In this document: positions 40,298 to 50,468 of the stretch, piece after piece
Numbering within the stretch: position 1 is the first letter of the stretch
How the letters are laid out: every line of letters starts with the position of its first letter
Source: an uncultured bacterium
GTDB taxonomy: Bacteria > Bacillota > Clostridia > Oscillospirales > Oscillospiraceae
Length of the DNA stretch: 64,000 nucleotides
NCBI GenBank assembly: GCA_948469375.1
Contig: CAOKLO010000004.1
Location: forward strand, 1-64,000
Direction of reading: 5' to 3'
The notes under the pieces: model-generated
What the model saw: the letters and a program-made list of their open reading frames with translations, nothing else
Databases searched by the model: none
What the model was told of the DNA's origin: nothing
Translations under genes and position numbers: made by a program

Positions 40298-43081
40298 TCA
40301 ATTCAAACGGAACTGGAAGGAGAAGCTGAGGTCCTCCTCCCCGCTGACGTGATATGCCTCCTCTACGTCCGTCCGCCAGCTGTCGATGCCGCCCACGCCC
40401 CGCACGGCCCCGCACACCGTTATCACCGTGCGCACCGGCCTGGGCAGCTCCTCCCGATGGGCGGCCTGCTCCAGCTGCTGGGGGGTGTAGGGAATGGCGG
40501 AGAAGGCAAAGGGCGCGTCCGTCATTTCCAGGGTCAGCTTTTTTCCACCCGGCCCGCACAGCAGGGCGGCGTGGGTGTCCACATGACAGCCGCACTCCTG
40601 GGGAACCAGATAGGCGGGGATATGAGGCGCCTCCCGGTGCCAGCCGAACACGCCGCCCTTTTTGCGGTCTGGGTAGGTCTCCCCGGACAGGCCCAGCCAC
40701 TCCACCCGATCCACGGGCTGGGGGGTGGCGAAGCGCAGGCCGAACAGGGGGAGCCCGGGCCGGCTTGGGCCGCCGTGATACAACGCGCTCACGGTCATGC
40801 GGCCTGCGCCGTCCAAGGCGTAGGTCACCTCGGTGCGCAGCCCTGGCAGGGCGGGGGCCGTGTAAGTATAACGAACCGCCACCCCATCCGGCTCTTCCCC
40901 CAGGACTTCAACGTGTTCGCACACCTGCCAACCGTCCGCCGCCGCCCAGATGGAGCTTTCCGGCGCAAAGCCGCTTCCCAGATCGTTTTCCGTGGGGGCC
41001 CGCCAATAGGCCGGGCGGGGCGCGCGCCACAGCCACTCCGTATCCCCCGTCCGCAGGGACACCGGTCCGCCCTCCACATAGGAGAACAGCGCCTCAAAGC
41101 CCTCTCCCCGAACGCCCAGGGCCCCGTCCCCGTGGGTGACGCGGAGGGGGGACCTTTTTCCCGTTCCTTTGGGAAGAGCCAGGGCTTGTTCTGCGCGGCG
41201 GTTGGCCGCGTCGTGGCGTTCCCGCGCCGACCGGGAGGAGTACCAGTACCGCACCTCCTGCATGGCGGGCTTTTCGGCGCCGTCGGCGGACACGATGCCG
41301 TTGCCGCTGAAGGCGTAGTCCGTCTGACGCTCGCCGAAGTCGCCGCCGTAACCCAGGACCCGCTCTCCGTTACAGTTGGCATGCCACAGGGCCTGGTCCA
41401 TATAGTCCCAGATGAAGCCCCCCTGGTACTGGGGGAACTCCTCGCCTAAGCGGATATAGCTCTCCATGCCGCCCAGGGAATTGCCCATGCTGTGCATATA
41501 CTCGCACAGGAGAAAGGGCTTTTCCGGCTTGCTCTCCAGGTACTCCCGAATGGCCTGGGGCGGGGCGTACATCCGGCTCTCCACATCGGAAATCCGGTCA
41601 AATTCCCGGCAGTTGAACACGCCCTCGTAGTGGACCACCCGGCTGGGGTCCTTTTCCCGGAAAAACTCCGCCATGCCCAGGATATCCTCCCCGGCGTAGG
41701 ACTCGTTGCCGCAGGACCAGAACAGGATGGACACATGGTTTTTGTCCCGCTCAAACATGGACCTTGCCCGGTCCACCACGCAGTCTCTCCACTCGGGCAG
41801 GCTGCCCGGCACGTTCCAGGACGGCTCGATGTCCCCCCGCTTCTGCCAGGAGCCGTGGCTCTCCAAATTGGCCTCGTCCATCATATAAATGCCGTTTTGG
41901 TCGCACAGGTGATACCACGGGGTCTGATTGGGGTAGTGGCAGGTGCGCACGGCGTTGATGTTGTTTCTGCGGAAAACCTCCATGGCGGCGGTCATGTCAT
42001 CCGGTCCGATGGCCCGGCCTGTCTCAGGGCTCCACTCATGGCGGTTTACCCCCTTGAGGACCAGCCGCTCCCCGTTAAGCAGAAGCAGACCGTCCTTTAA
42101 CTCAAAACGCCGGAAGCCGACGTCATAGGGAACCACCTCCGTTACCCTCCCGTCCGGGGCCGTGAGCGTGAGAACCGCCCAGTACAGCTCCGGGGTCTCA
42201 TGGCTCCAGGGACGGACACGCTCAAACCGCATAGGGCGGCTCCACAGGTATCCGTCCTCCGGGCGCAGGCTCAAATCGGCGTCAAGCAAAACCCCCTGTG
42301 TCCGGTGGGTGATTTTGCAGCGCACCGCCGCGCCTTGCGTCTCTCCGCTCAACAGGAGACGGATGCTCAGCGTGCCGGCGGCGCGACCCTCCTCCAATCC
42401 CGCCTGAAACCACACGTCCTCCAGATGCACCGCGGGCTTGGCATACAGGTACACCGGGCGGAACATCCCGCTGAACCGGAAAAAATCCTGGTCCTCAATC
42501 CAGGCCGTGCTGGAGCGCTTGTACACCTCCACGCAAAGCCGGTTGCCCGTCTCCCGGATGTAAGGGGTCAGGTCAAACTCCGACGGCGTAAAGCTGTCCT
42601 CGGCGTAGCCCACAAACCGCCCGTTGAGCCAAACGTAGCAGGCCTGCTCCACCCCCTGAAAGCTGACGCACACTCGCTTTCCCCGCAGGCCGGGGTCCAG
42701 GTCGAATTCCCGGATATAGCTTCCCACCGGGCCGTCCTCCCAGTCGATCTGGGGCGGGCGCAGCTCTGCGCGGCCGTCCCAGGGATAGAGGGTGTTGATA
42801 TACTGAATCTGCCCGTATCCCTGGGTCTCCATGTGCCCCGGCACCAAAATCGTTCCAAACCCGGAGCCGTCAAAGCCCTCCCGCCAGAAATCCACCGGGC
42901 GGGCGGCGGGATTCGGACTCCATGCGAACCGCCAGGCCCCATCCAAAGACTGGCGGAGCGAGGTCTCTCCCCGCTCCGCCTCCTCCGCCGAGGCGTAGCA
43001 CACATGGTCGGAATGGGCGTCCAGCCGGTTCACCCGGAACACAGTGGGGTCGGCCAGCCAGGAAAGCTCTGCATCCATCAT
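40298..43081 (-). CDS. lacZ: GH2 beta-galactosidase
   Basis: A 927-residue glycoside hydrolase family 2 enzyme with LacZ layout: sugar-binding domain, Ig-like domain, TIM barrel, and C-terminal beta-galactosidase small-chain domain. The GH2 signature NRHEWSPETGRAIGPDDM is followed by NNINAVRTCHYPNQTPWY; the acid/base Glu lies in LFWSCGNESY and the nucleophile Glu in FLLCEYMHSMGNSLGG. It is about 100 residues shorter than E. coli LacZ, a common size in gut bacteria. There is no signal peptide, so it works on imported lactose or galacto-oligosaccharides. AAAGGAG lies before the ATG at 43081. No transporter or regulator adjoins; cls lies upstream by 30 bases. Confidence 0.93.
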   Translation of the reverse strand: MMDAELSWLADPTVFRVNRLDAHSDHVCYASAEEAERGETSLRQSLDGAWRFAWSPNPAARPVDFWREGFDGSGFGTILVPGHMETQGYGQIQYINTLYPWDGRAELRPPQIDWEDGPVGSYIREFDLDPGLRGKRVCVSFQGVEQACYVWLNGRFVGYAEDSFTPSEFDLTPYIRETGNRLCVEVYKRSSTAWIEDQDFFRFSGMFRPVYLYAKPAVHLEDVWFQAGLEEGRAAGTLSIRLLLSGETQGAAVRCKITHRTQGVLLDADLSLRPEDGYLWSRPMRFERVRPWSHETPELYWAVLTLTAPDGRVTEVVPYDVGFRRFELKDGLLLLNGERLVLKGVNRHEWSPETGRAIGPDDMTAAMEVFRRNNINAVRTCHYPNQTPWYHLCDQNGIYMMDEANLESHGSWQKRGDIEPSWNVPGSLPEWRDCVVDRARSMFERDKNHVSILFWSCGNESYAGEDILGMAEFFREKDPSRVVHYEGVFNCREFDRISDVESRMYAPPQAIREYLESKPEKPFLLCEYMHSMGNSLGGMESYIRLGEEFPQYQGGFIWDYMDQALWHANCNGERVLGYGGDFGERQTDYAFSGNGIVSADGAEKPAMQEVRYWYSSRSARERHDAANRRAEQALALPKGTGKRSPLRVTHGDGALGVRGEGFEALFSYVEGGPVSLRTGDTEWLWRAPRPAYWRAPTENDLGSGFAPESSIWAAADGWQVCEHVEVLGEEPDGVAVRYTYTAPALPGLRTEVTYALDGAGRMTVSALYHGGPSRPGLPLFGLRFATPQPVDRVEWLGLSGETYPDRKKGGVFGWHREAPHIPAYLVPQECGCHVDTHAALLCGPGGKKLTLEMTDAPFAFSAIPYTPQQLEQAAHREELPRPVRTVITVCGAVRGVGGIDSWRTDVEEAYHVSGEEDLSFSFQFRLN

Positions 43082-43111
43082 GATGTCTCCTTTCAATCGG
43101 GATTATTCCGG

Positions 43112-44680
43112 TCACAGCATCGGCGCGAACAGCCGCAGCAGGTCCCGCAGCAGCCGGTGGGGCAGCGAGATGGACCGGCAGTCCTCCAGGGTGACCATGA
43201 GGCTCTTGGTCTGAGTGTCCAGAAAGTCCTCCCGTATGTCCGCCACGGAGGGAGTCTCGTACAGCAGCACGCCGTTTTCAAAGTGGAGGAACATACTGCG
43301 GTAGTCCAAATTTACCGTGCCCACGGTGGCGAAGCGGTCGTCCACCACAAAATTCTTGGAGTGGATAAACCCCGGCTCGTACTCGAAAATTTTGACCCCC
43401 GCCTCCAGCAGCTCCTCGTAGTGGGAGCGGGTCATCTCAAACACCGTCTTTTTGTCCGGGATGTGTGGGGTGATGATGCGCACGTCTACCCCCGACTTGG
43501 CGGCGTTGGTCAGGGCCATGGTCAGAGAATAGTCAATGACCAGATAGGGCGTGGTGATATATACATACCGCTTGGCCCGATAGATCAGGTTCAGGTACAC
43601 CGACTGCCCCACCGGCTCGTTATCCCAGGGGCAGTCGTGGTAGGGCTGGACATAGCCCGACGCGCCGCCCTGGGCCGGACCGGGGCGGAAGGGGGTGAAG
43701 TGCTCCACCTCGCTGTGGGTGAAGTCCCACATGGCTAGGAAGGACACCGTCATGGACCACACCGCGTCCCCCTCCAGCCGGATGGCCGAGTCCTTCCAGT
43801 GGCCGAACCGGGGCTTGACGTTGATATACTCATCCGCCATATTGATTCCACCGGTGAAGGCCACCCGACCGTCCACGATCATATATTTGCGGTGGTCCCG
43901 GTTGTTCTGCCGCAGGGACACCACCGGCACAAACCGGTTGAAGACCCGGCAGTGCACCCCCAGCTTTTCCAGCCGGGCGGGATAGTCCGAGGGCAGGGTG
44001 GTCATGGAGCCGATGTCGTCATAGATCACCCGGACCTCCAGTCCCTGTTCCGCTTTCTCCTTCAAGATATCCAGCACGGAGTTCCACAGCTTGCCCTCTT
44101 CGATGATGAAATACTCGATGAAGATATAGCGCTGCGCCCCCCGCAGGGCGTCCAGAATGTCGTCGTAGCAGTTATCCCCCAAAGGATAATATTTGGTGCG
44201 GGTGTTGCCGTACACCGGGCAATGGGTGCTTTGCTCCAGATAGTGGGCCATACAGGCCGCGTCCGGCCCCAGCAGCTCCCCCAGGGAGGCGGACCGGCCG
44301 CACTCCGCCCCCAGGTTTTTTCGGATTTTCCGCTCCATGACGCTCAGCCGCCGTTGGTTGAATTTGGACAGGTGGTTGCCCCCCAGCAGCAGATAGGCCA
44401 GAGACCCGAAGGGCATCAGCCCCAGCACGATGATGAGCCAGCCGATCTTGTAGCCGGGATTGCTCTGGCTGCCCACGATCCACATGGCCGCCAGTACGGA
44501 GAGGGTGAGGAACAGCCATTCCACCAAATTGTAATAGGCGCTGTCCCGCAGCACCAGCAGGCCCATGCCGTATAGAATGATCTGGGCGATGATGAGCACC
44601 GCCACAATGCCCATGCGGTGGAACAGCAGGTTGCCGATCTTGGTACGGACTCTTTTTTGCTTTTGTACATTGCTTTGCAT
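43112..44680 (-). CDS. cls: Cardiolipin synthase
   Basis: A 522-residue membrane enzyme joining two phosphatidylglycerols into cardiolipin. Two or three N-terminal hydrophobic segments (about 20-85, including the PLDc_N region GWLIIVLGLMPFGSLAYLLLG) precede two phospholipase-D HKD motifs: DHRKYMIVDGRVAFTGGIN and IHSKNFVVDDRFATVGTVN. Both are complete. AAGGTG stands before the ATG. It lies 25 bases after dnaE on the same strand, so it may be a distal member of the murB-to-dnaE operon. Confidence 0.94.
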   Translation of the reverse strand: MQSNVQKQKRVRTKIGNLLFHRMGIVAVLIIAQIILYGMGLLVLRDSAYYNLVEWLFLTLSVLAAMWIVGSQSNPGYKIGWLIIVLGLMPFGSLAYLLLGGNHLSKFNQRRLSVMERKIRKNLGAECGRSASLGELLGPDAACMAHYLEQSTHCPVYGNTRTKYYPLGDNCYDDILDALRGAQRYIFIEYFIIEEGKLWNSVLDILKEKAEQGLEVRVIYDDIGSMTTLPSDYPARLEKLGVHCRVFNRFVPVVSLRQNNRDHRKYMIVDGRVAFTGGINMADEYINVKPRFGHWKDSAIRLEGDAVWSMTVSFLAMWDFTHSEVEHFTPFRPGPAQGGASGYVQPYHDCPWDNEPVGQSVYLNLIYRAKRYVYITTPYLVIDYSLTMALTNAAKSGVDVRIITPHIPDKKTVFEMTRSHYEELLEAGVKIFEYEPGFIHSKNFVVDDRFATVGTVNLDYRSMFLHFENGVLLYETPSVADIREDFLDTQTKSLMVTLEDCRSISLPHRLLRDLLRLFAPML

Positions 44681-44705
44681 AGCTTCACCTTGGAAATTTC
44701 TTTGC

Positions 44706-47700
44706 CTATTTTGCCTTTAGAACCACGCTCTCCTCCCCCAGCGTCTCCCGCAGCTCCGCCAGCAGGGCCTCGTGCACGATACAGTGAGTTTGGAGCTTTT
44801 TCCTTTGATCCGCCAGGTAAACGATGGTGGGATTTTCTCCTGGGAACATGTTCAGCAGCTTTTTCAGCCACGTAAAGGACTCGCCGCCGTCGGGCAGCTT
44901 GACCCATAACACCTGCTCCCCCTGCCGCTCCTCCGCCCCCCGGCGTTCGCCGGACAGGGGGGCCACCCGGTCCACCATCACCTGGGGGGCCTTCTCGTCC
45001 CGGATGGACACCCGGCCCGTCACCACCACAGGCAGATTGGCCTTCAAATAGGCCCCGCTCTCGGTGAGGGTCCGGGAAAAGACCAGCAGCTCTATGGACC
45101 CGCTGGCGTCCTCCAAAATGACGTAGGCCATGAGGGAGTTGTTTTTGGTGGTCTTGGTGCGCACCGACGCCACCACCCCCGCCAGGGTCACATTGGCCCC
45201 GTCGCCGTAGCGGGAGGGGCTGTTTTCCTCATTCCCCGCCGCCATCACCGCGGCGATGGGCGCCGCCCCATATTTCTGGGCCTGCCTGCGGTATTCGTCC
45301 ATGGGGTGGCCGGAGAGGTACAGCCCGGTGGTCTCCTTCTCCATGGCCATCAGCTCTGCTGGGGAGAACTCGGGAATATCGGGCAGAATCACCGCGGGCA
45401 TCGGGACGGCGTCCCCGCCCCCGCCGAACAGGTCGAACTGGCCCTCCAGGTTCCGTTTCCGGTCCCGGTTGATGGAGTCCACCACCTGCTCGTACACCTT
45501 CAGCAGCTGGGATCGGCGGCACCCCATGGAGTCGAAGGACCCGGAGCGGATCAGGCTGTCCAGCACCCGCTTGTTCAAATCGCTGTCGTACATCCGGGAG
45601 CAAAACTCCGGAAAAGAGGCAAAGGGCCCGCCCTTCTCCCGCTCTGCCAGCACCGCGTTGGTGAAGCCCACGCCCACGCCCTTCAGCGCGGCCAGGCCAA
45701 AGCGGATATTAGGCCCGGACACGGTGAAGGCTGCGCCGGACTCGTTGATATCCGGGGGGAGCAGGTTGATGCCGTTTTCCTTGCACTCGGCGATATATTC
45801 CGCCACCTTGTCCTGGGAGTCCAGCACGGAGGTCAATAGCGCGGCCATGTACTCCCTGGGGTGGCGGCATTTGAACCAGGCCGTCTGATAGGCCACGATG
45901 GCATAGGCCAGGGAGTGGGATTTGTTAAAGGCGTAGTGGGCGAAGTCATTGATCTCGTCGTAGATGGACTGGGCCACCGCCTCGGAGATGCCGTTGGCCA
46001 GGCACCCGGCAATGTTCCGCGCGGGGTCGCCGTGGATAAAGGACTCCCGCTCCCGCTGGACGTCCTTTTCCTTCTTCTTGCTCATGGCCCGGCGCACCAT
46101 GTCCGCCTGGCCCAGGGAGTAGCCCGCCAGCTTGCGGAAGATCTCGATGACCTGCTCCTGGTAGACAATACAGCCGTAGGTATTGGACAAAATGGGCTCC
46201 AGGAGCGGGTGCTTATAGGTCACCTTTGTGGGGTCCTGAGCGCAGGCCAGGAACTTGGGGATGGAGTCCATGGGCCCGGGGCGGTACAGGGCGATGATGG
46301 CGCAGATGTCCTCAATATTCTTGGGCTTGAGGCCCACGCCCACGCCGGTCATGCCCGCCGACTCCATCTGGAACACCCCGGAGGTCCTGCCCTCGGACAG
46401 CATCTGGTACACCGCCATGTCGTCGTCGGGGATGTCCTCCAGCTTGAAACCGGGGTGCTCTTTCTGTACCATTTTCACCGCGTCGTCCAGCACGGTGAGG
46501 TTGCGCAGGCCCAGAAAGTCCATTTTCAGCAGGCCCAGCTCCTCGATGGTGGTCATGGTATACTGGGTGACGCTCTGGCCGTCGTTGGTGGCCAGAGGGA
46601 CGTACTCATACACGGGGCGTTTCGTAATTACAACACCCGCCGCGTGGGTGGAGGCGTTGCGGGGCATTCCCTCGATTTTCCGGGCCATATCGACGAGCTC
46701 CTTCACCCGCTCGTCGCCGTTGTACAGGTCGGCCAGCCCCTTGGACAGCACCAGCGCCTTGTCCAGCGTCATTTTGGGGTCGAAGGGCACCTGTTTGGCG
46801 ATGTTGTCCACCTCGGCATAGGGGAAGTTGAGCACCCGCCCCACGTCGCGGATGGCGGCCTTGGCCTTCATGGTGCCGAAGGTGACGATCTGCACCACAT
46901 GGTCCTCGCCGTACTTCCGGCCCACATAGTCGATCACCTCCTGCCGCCGGCGTATGCAGAAGTCGATGTCGATATCGGGCATGGTGACCCGCTCGGGGTT
47001 GAGGAAGCGCTCGAAGATGAGGTTGTACCTGATGGGGTCCACGTCGGTGATGCGCAGGCAGTAGGCCACCATGGACCCGGCCCCGGAGCCCCGTCCCGGT
47101 CCCACCGGGATGCCGTTCTCCTTGGCGTAGCCGATGAAGTCGGACACAATGAGGAAGTAATCCACAAACCCCATCTGCCGGATGACGCCCATCTCCATGC
47201 GCAGACGGTCGCGCAAATCCTCCCCGCCAACCGGGTAGCGTTGGTCAAAGCCCTTCCAGCACAGCTTTTCAAAATAGGCGTCCCCGTCCGCCTCCCCTTC
47301 CGGGAGCTTGAACTCGGGCAGGTGGTACTTGCCGAACTCAAACTCCACATTGCACAGGTCCACCACCTTTTGGGTGTTGTCGATGGCCTCGGGGCAGTTG
47401 GGGAAGAGGACCCGCATTTCCTCCTCGCTCTTGACGTAGAACTCCTGGGTCTCGAACCGCATCCGGTCCTGGTCCTCCACCAGCTTGCCCATCTGGACGC
47501 ACATGAGCACGTCCTGCATGGCGGCGTCCTCCCTCGTCAGATAGTGGCAGTCGTTGGTGGCCACCATGGGAATGCCGGTTTCGCGGCTCAAACGCATGAT
47601 CCCCGCGATGACCGCCTGCTGTTCGGGGATTTTGTGGTCCTGAATTTCCAGATAATAACCGTCCTCACCGAACAGCGCCCGCATTTCCAGGGCGTGGGCC

Positions 47701-48164
47701 TTGGCCCCCTCGTAGTCGCCGTTTTTCAGCCGCCGGGGAATTTCTCCCGCCAGGCAGGCGGACAGGGCGATGAGGCCCTCGCTGTGGGCCCGGAGCAAAT
47801 CCATGTCAATCCGGGGCTTGATGTAAAAGCCCTCGGTGAAGGCCATGGACACCATATAGCTCAGGTTGCGGTAGCCCTGCTCGTTCCGGCACAGCAGCAC
47901 CAGGTGCCGGGCGGAACCGTCCAGCTCGTGGACCCGGTCGAACCGGGTCCGGGGGGCCACGTAGACCTCGCACCCGATGACGGGCTTGACCCCCGCCGCT
48001 TTGCAGGCCCGGTAGAAGTCGATGACGCCGTACATGACGCCGTGGTCGGTGATGGCCACGGCGGACTGACCCAGGGCCTTGACCCGTTGTACCAGCTGGT
48101 CGATGCGGCACGCGCCGTCCAGAAGGGAGTATTCCGTATGTAAATGTAAATGGGTGAACGCCAT
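44706..48164 (-). CDS. dnaE: DNA polymerase III alpha subunit
   Basis: A 1152-residue replicative polymerase of the DnaE1 type. The PHP domain opens with THLHLHTEYSLLDGACRI (metal-binding His). The polymerase core contains GPGRGSGAGSMVAYCL and the catalytic Asp motif PDIDIDFCIRRR, followed by the thumb region and THAAGVVITKRP. Then come the beta-binding/HhH region (GLAALKGVGVGFTNAV) and an OB-fold (about 1000-1090, VTLAGVVASVRTKTTKN). Length is normal. Clostridia usually use PolC for leading strand and DnaE for lagging strand. It follows the small membrane-protein gene by 33 bases. Confidence 0.96.
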   Translation of the reverse strand: MAFTHLHLHTEYSLLDGACRIDQLVQRVKALGQSAVAITDHGVMYGVIDFYRACKAAGVKPVIGCEVYVAPRTRFDRVHELDGSARHLVLLCRNEQGYRNLSYMVSMAFTEGFYIKPRIDMDLLRAHSEGLIALSACLAGEIPRRLKNGDYEGAKAHALEMRALFGEDGYYLEIQDHKIPEQQAVIAGIMRLSRETGIPMVATNDCHYLTREDAAMQDVLMCVQMGKLVEDQDRMRFETQEFYVKSEEEMRVLFPNCPEAIDNTQKVVDLCNVEFEFGKYHLPEFKLPEGEADGDAYFEKLCWKGFDQRYPVGGEDLRDRLRMEMGVIRQMGFVDYFLIVSDFIGYAKENGIPVGPGRGSGAGSMVAYCLRITDVDPIRYNLIFERFLNPERVTMPDIDIDFCIRRRQEVIDYVGRKYGEDHVVQIVTFGTMKAKAAIRDVGRVLNFPYAEVDNIAKQVPFDPKMTLDKALVLSKGLADLYNGDERVKELVDMARKIEGMPRNASTHAAGVVITKRPVYEYVPLATNDGQSVTQYTMTTIEELGLLKMDFLGLRNLTVLDDAVKMVQKEHPGFKLEDIPDDDMAVYQMLSEGRTSGVFQMESAGMTGVGVGLKPKNIEDICAIIALYRPGPMDSIPKFLACAQDPTKVTYKHPLLEPILSNTYGCIVYQEQVIEIFRKLAGYSLGQADMVRRAMSKKKEKDVQRERESFIHGDPARNIAGCLANGISEAVAQSIYDEINDFAHYAFNKSHSLAYAIVAYQTAWFKCRHPREYMAALLTSVLDSQDKVAEYIAECKENGINLLPPDINESGAAFTVSGPNIRFGLAALKGVGVGFTNAVLAEREKGGPFASFPEFCSRMYDSDLNKRVLDSLIRSGSFDSMGCRRSQLLKVYEQVVDSINRDRKRNLEGQFDLFGGGGDAVPMPAVILPDIPEFSPAELMAMEKETTGLYLSGHPMDEYRRQAQKYGAAPIAAVMAAGNEENSPSRYGDGANVTLAGVVASVRTKTTKNNSLMAYVILEDASGSIELLVFSRTLTESGAYLKANLPVVVTGRVSIRDEKAPQVMVDRVAPLSGERRGAEERQGEQVLWVKLPDGGESFTWLKKLLNMFPGENPTIVYLADQRKKLQTHCIVHEALLAELRETLGEESVVLKAK

Positions 48165-48197
48165 GAGCCAGCCTCCATTTCTTTGGTACGCTCTATA

Positions 48198-48515
48198 TCA
48201 CAAGTTTTCCTTCCGCCAGTACCATATCCGCACGGCGGGATACAGGCCCAGCACGTACAGCAGGGGGAAACCCAACCAGTTCCACAGTCCGGGGGCCAAG
48301 CTCCCGACCACAACTGCCAATACCATCATAGGCAGCATAAAAAACACGAACCAGTCCAACAGCACCTCTCCGCAGAATCGCAGCCACAGCTCCAACTGAA
48401 ATCCGTCCCGGAACAGGCGGGCTGCAAGCCGGGGCCCCGAAGCTACGATCAGCACAAATACGGCTAAAAATGAGAAAATCCGTACATACCACGGACATTC
48501 TTTCCAGTTTTTCAT
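48198..48515 (-). CDS. Small membrane protein of unknown function
   Basis: A 105-residue protein with three predicted TM helices (about 10-28, 46-70 and 76-95) and a basic C-terminus (RIWYWRKENL). No family recognised. Its ATG overlaps the whiA stop (ATGA), so it is translationally coupled to whiA, and dnaE follows 33 bases later. Such tight packing argues that it is a real gene and perhaps linked to cell division or envelope growth like its neighbours, which is inference. Confidence 0.72.
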   Translation of the reverse strand: MKNWKECPWYVRIFSFLAVFVLIVASGPRLAARLFRDGFQLELWLRFCGEVLLDWFVFFMLPMMVLAVVVGSLAPGLWNWLGFPLLYVLGLYPAVRIWYWRKENL

Positions 48516-49417
48516 CTGCTTTTACTACCCTCTGTCAATTCCATCAGCTTCCTCATCCGGTGGTTGAACGCCGATTTGCTCACCGGAGGGGCGCACAGCG
48601 CTCCCAGCTGGGCCAGGTTCAGCTCGGGATTCTCAATTCTCAGCCGCGCCGCCTCCTGGAGCTTGTCCGGCAGAGCGTCCAGCCGCCCGGATTCCCGCAG
48701 CCGCTCAATGGCCGCCAGCTGTTCCCGGGCCGCCGCCACCGTCTTGTCCAGGTTGGCGCTGTCGCAGTTCACTTGGCGGTTGACGCTCCCCCGCAAATCC
48801 CGCTCCAGCTTGGCGTTCATCACCGCCATAGCCGACACCGGAGCGCCCAAAAAGGTCAAAAAGTCCTCAATGTGGTGAGACTGCTTGAAATAGACCACAT
48901 GATTTCCCTTCCGCTCCGTCTCCTTGGGCTCAAACCCCGCCTCCCGCAGCAGGGCGGGCAGCTCCCGGCCCACATGGTAATGAGAGGTGGCCAGCTCCAA
49001 ATGGTAGCCCTTCATGGGGTCGGTCACCGAGCCCCCGGACAGAAACGCCCCCCGGAGAAAGGCGGTCCGGCAGTGCTCCTCCTCCAGCAGGGCCAGGTTG
49101 ATATGGAGGGACACCGACGCGTCCCACTCCAGATCGAACGCCCCGAAGATGCTTTTCAGCTTGGCCGGGTCCTCGATGAGGAAGATCCCCTTGCCCTCAT
49201 TTCCCTCCGGGGTCTGGTCAAAGGATACCTTGAACGCCTTCCGGAACAGCGCCGGAAGGCGCTCCTTCAAGGCCCCGCATTCGGTCACAATACGCGCCTG
49301 ACGGGCGTGGAACGCCCCGCAGAACAGCAGGACGCCGTATGCCTCCGCCTGGGCGCAGCAGCGGCGGCTCACGCCGGGGCGGCACAGCTCCTGCTTTACG
49401 TCGGCGGAAAAGGCCAC
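48512..49417 (-). CDS. whiA: WhiA, sporulation/cell-division DNA-binding protein
   Basis: A 301-residue protein with the WhiA arrangement: N-terminal LAGLIDADG homing-endonuclease-like fold lacking nuclease residues (FLRGAFLSGGSVTDPMKGYHLE) and a C-terminal helix-turn-helix (about 215-295, NPELNLAQLGALCAPPVSKSAFNHRMRKL). It binds DNA and influences chromosome segregation and division in Bacillus. A GTG start follows GGGAG by nine bases. It sits in the conserved rapZ-glmR-whiA order, 17 bases after glmR. Confidence 0.95.
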   Translation of the reverse strand: MAFSADVKQELCRPGVSRRCCAQAEAYGVLLFCGAFHARQARIVTECGALKERLPALFRKAFKVSFDQTPEGNEGKGIFLIEDPAKLKSIFGAFDLEWDASVSLHINLALLEEEHCRTAFLRGAFLSGGSVTDPMKGYHLELATSHYHVGRELPALLREAGFEPKETERKGNHVVYFKQSHHIEDFLTFLGAPVSAMAVMNAKLERDLRGSVNRQVNCDSANLDKTVAAAREQLAAIERLRESGRLDALPDKLQEAARLRIENPELNLAQLGALCAPPVSKSAFNHRMRKLMELTEGSKSR

Positions 49418-49434
49418 AGTTTCTCACTCCCTGG

Positions 49435-50466
49435 TCAAAAAATTTTGGTGTCGGCCCGCTGCTCATACAGCTCCACCACCGCCTGGGCCACCTTCTCTCC
49501 CGAGTGCCGGGCGTAGCCGCAATCCTTGTCCAGCAGCGGACGGTATACCACCTCGGCCCCCAGCAGCTCCACCTCACGGCGGTTGACGTCCAGCGGCTCC
49601 ACCTCCTGGCACTCCATTACCTGCGTGGGCTCCGCGTTTTCAGCGGAGTACCGTTCCAGAAGCTGGGAGTCGATGGGATCGGAATTGCACAGGCACAGAT
49701 CCACCAGCCTTGGCCCGCCGTGCTCCAAAAGGGCGGCCACATGGTCTTGGGCGGTCATGCCCTCGGTCTCCCCCTCCTGGGTCATGATGTTGCATACGTA
49801 GATTTTCAGCGCGGAGCTGTCCGCGATGGTTTCGGAGATCCCGTCCACCAGCAGGTTTGGGATCACGCTGGTGTACAAGCTCCCCGGCCCCAGCAGGATC
49901 ACCTCCGCCCGGGCGATGGCCTCCAGCGCGGCGGGCAGCGCCGGGGTATGCTCCGGCAGAAGCCGCACATGATGGATGCGGCAGTTCTGCTCCTTTTTAG
50001 CGTCGGAAATTTTCGACTCCCCCCGGATGCTGGCGCCGTTCTCAAAAATGGCCTCCAGCTGCACGTTGGCGTTTGTCACGGGAAGGATGCGCCCTGTAAT
50101 GGCCAAAACCTCGCTCATCCGGGCCACCGCCTGGTCGAAGGAGTCGCACACGCCGTCCAGCGCCGCCAGCAGCAGGTTGCCGAAGGCCTGCCCCGCCAGC
50201 CGCCCGTCGGGGAAGCGGTAGGCCAGCAGCTGCTGCATCAGCGACTCGGTGTCCGCCAGCGCCTCCATGCAGTTGCGGATGTCGCCGGGAGGGGGCATAC
50301 CCAAATCCTCCCGCAGCATTCCCGAGCCGCCGCCGTCGTCGGCCACGGTGACGATGGCGGTCAGATCGTCGGTATATAATTTCAATCCCCGCAGGATGGC
50401 GGACAGGCCGTGCCCGCCCCCCAGGGCCACGATGGCGGGGCCCTTGCGCCGTTTTTGCTTTCCCAT
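49435..50466 (-). CDS. glmR: GlmR/YvcK (CofD-like UDP-GlcNAc-binding regulator)
   Basis: A 343-residue CofD-fold protein. The N-terminal glycine loop IVALGGGHGLSAILRGLK, TVADDGGGSGMLRED, and LLGPGSLYTSVIPNLLVDGI are family marks. In B. subtilis YvcK (GlmR) binds UDP-GlcNAc, stimulates GlmS and is needed on gluconeogenic carbon sources. The ATG lies two bases after the rapZ stop. The place beside murB fits control of peptidoglycan precursor supply. Confidence 0.94.
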   Translation of the reverse strand: MGKQKRRKGPAIVALGGGHGLSAILRGLKLYTDDLTAIVTVADDGGGSGMLREDLGMPPPGDIRNCMEALADTESLMQQLLAYRFPDGRLAGQAFGNLLLAALDGVCDSFDQAVARMSEVLAITGRILPVTNANVQLEAIFENGASIRGESKISDAKKEQNCRIHHVRLLPEHTPALPAALEAIARAEVILLGPGSLYTSVIPNLLVDGISETIADSSALKIYVCNIMTQEGETEGMTAQDHVAALLEHGGPRLVDLCLCNSDPIDSQLLERYSAENAEPTQVMECQEVEPLDVNRREVELLGAEVVYRPLLDKDCGYARHSGEKVAQAVVELYEQRADTKIF

Positions 50467-50468
50467 GG

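Noticed and set aside
45861..48143. 760-codon open frame on the plus strand
   Set aside because: It is the complement of dnaE; high GC leaves the antisense frame open, and its His/Gly/Gln-rich product resembles no protein.
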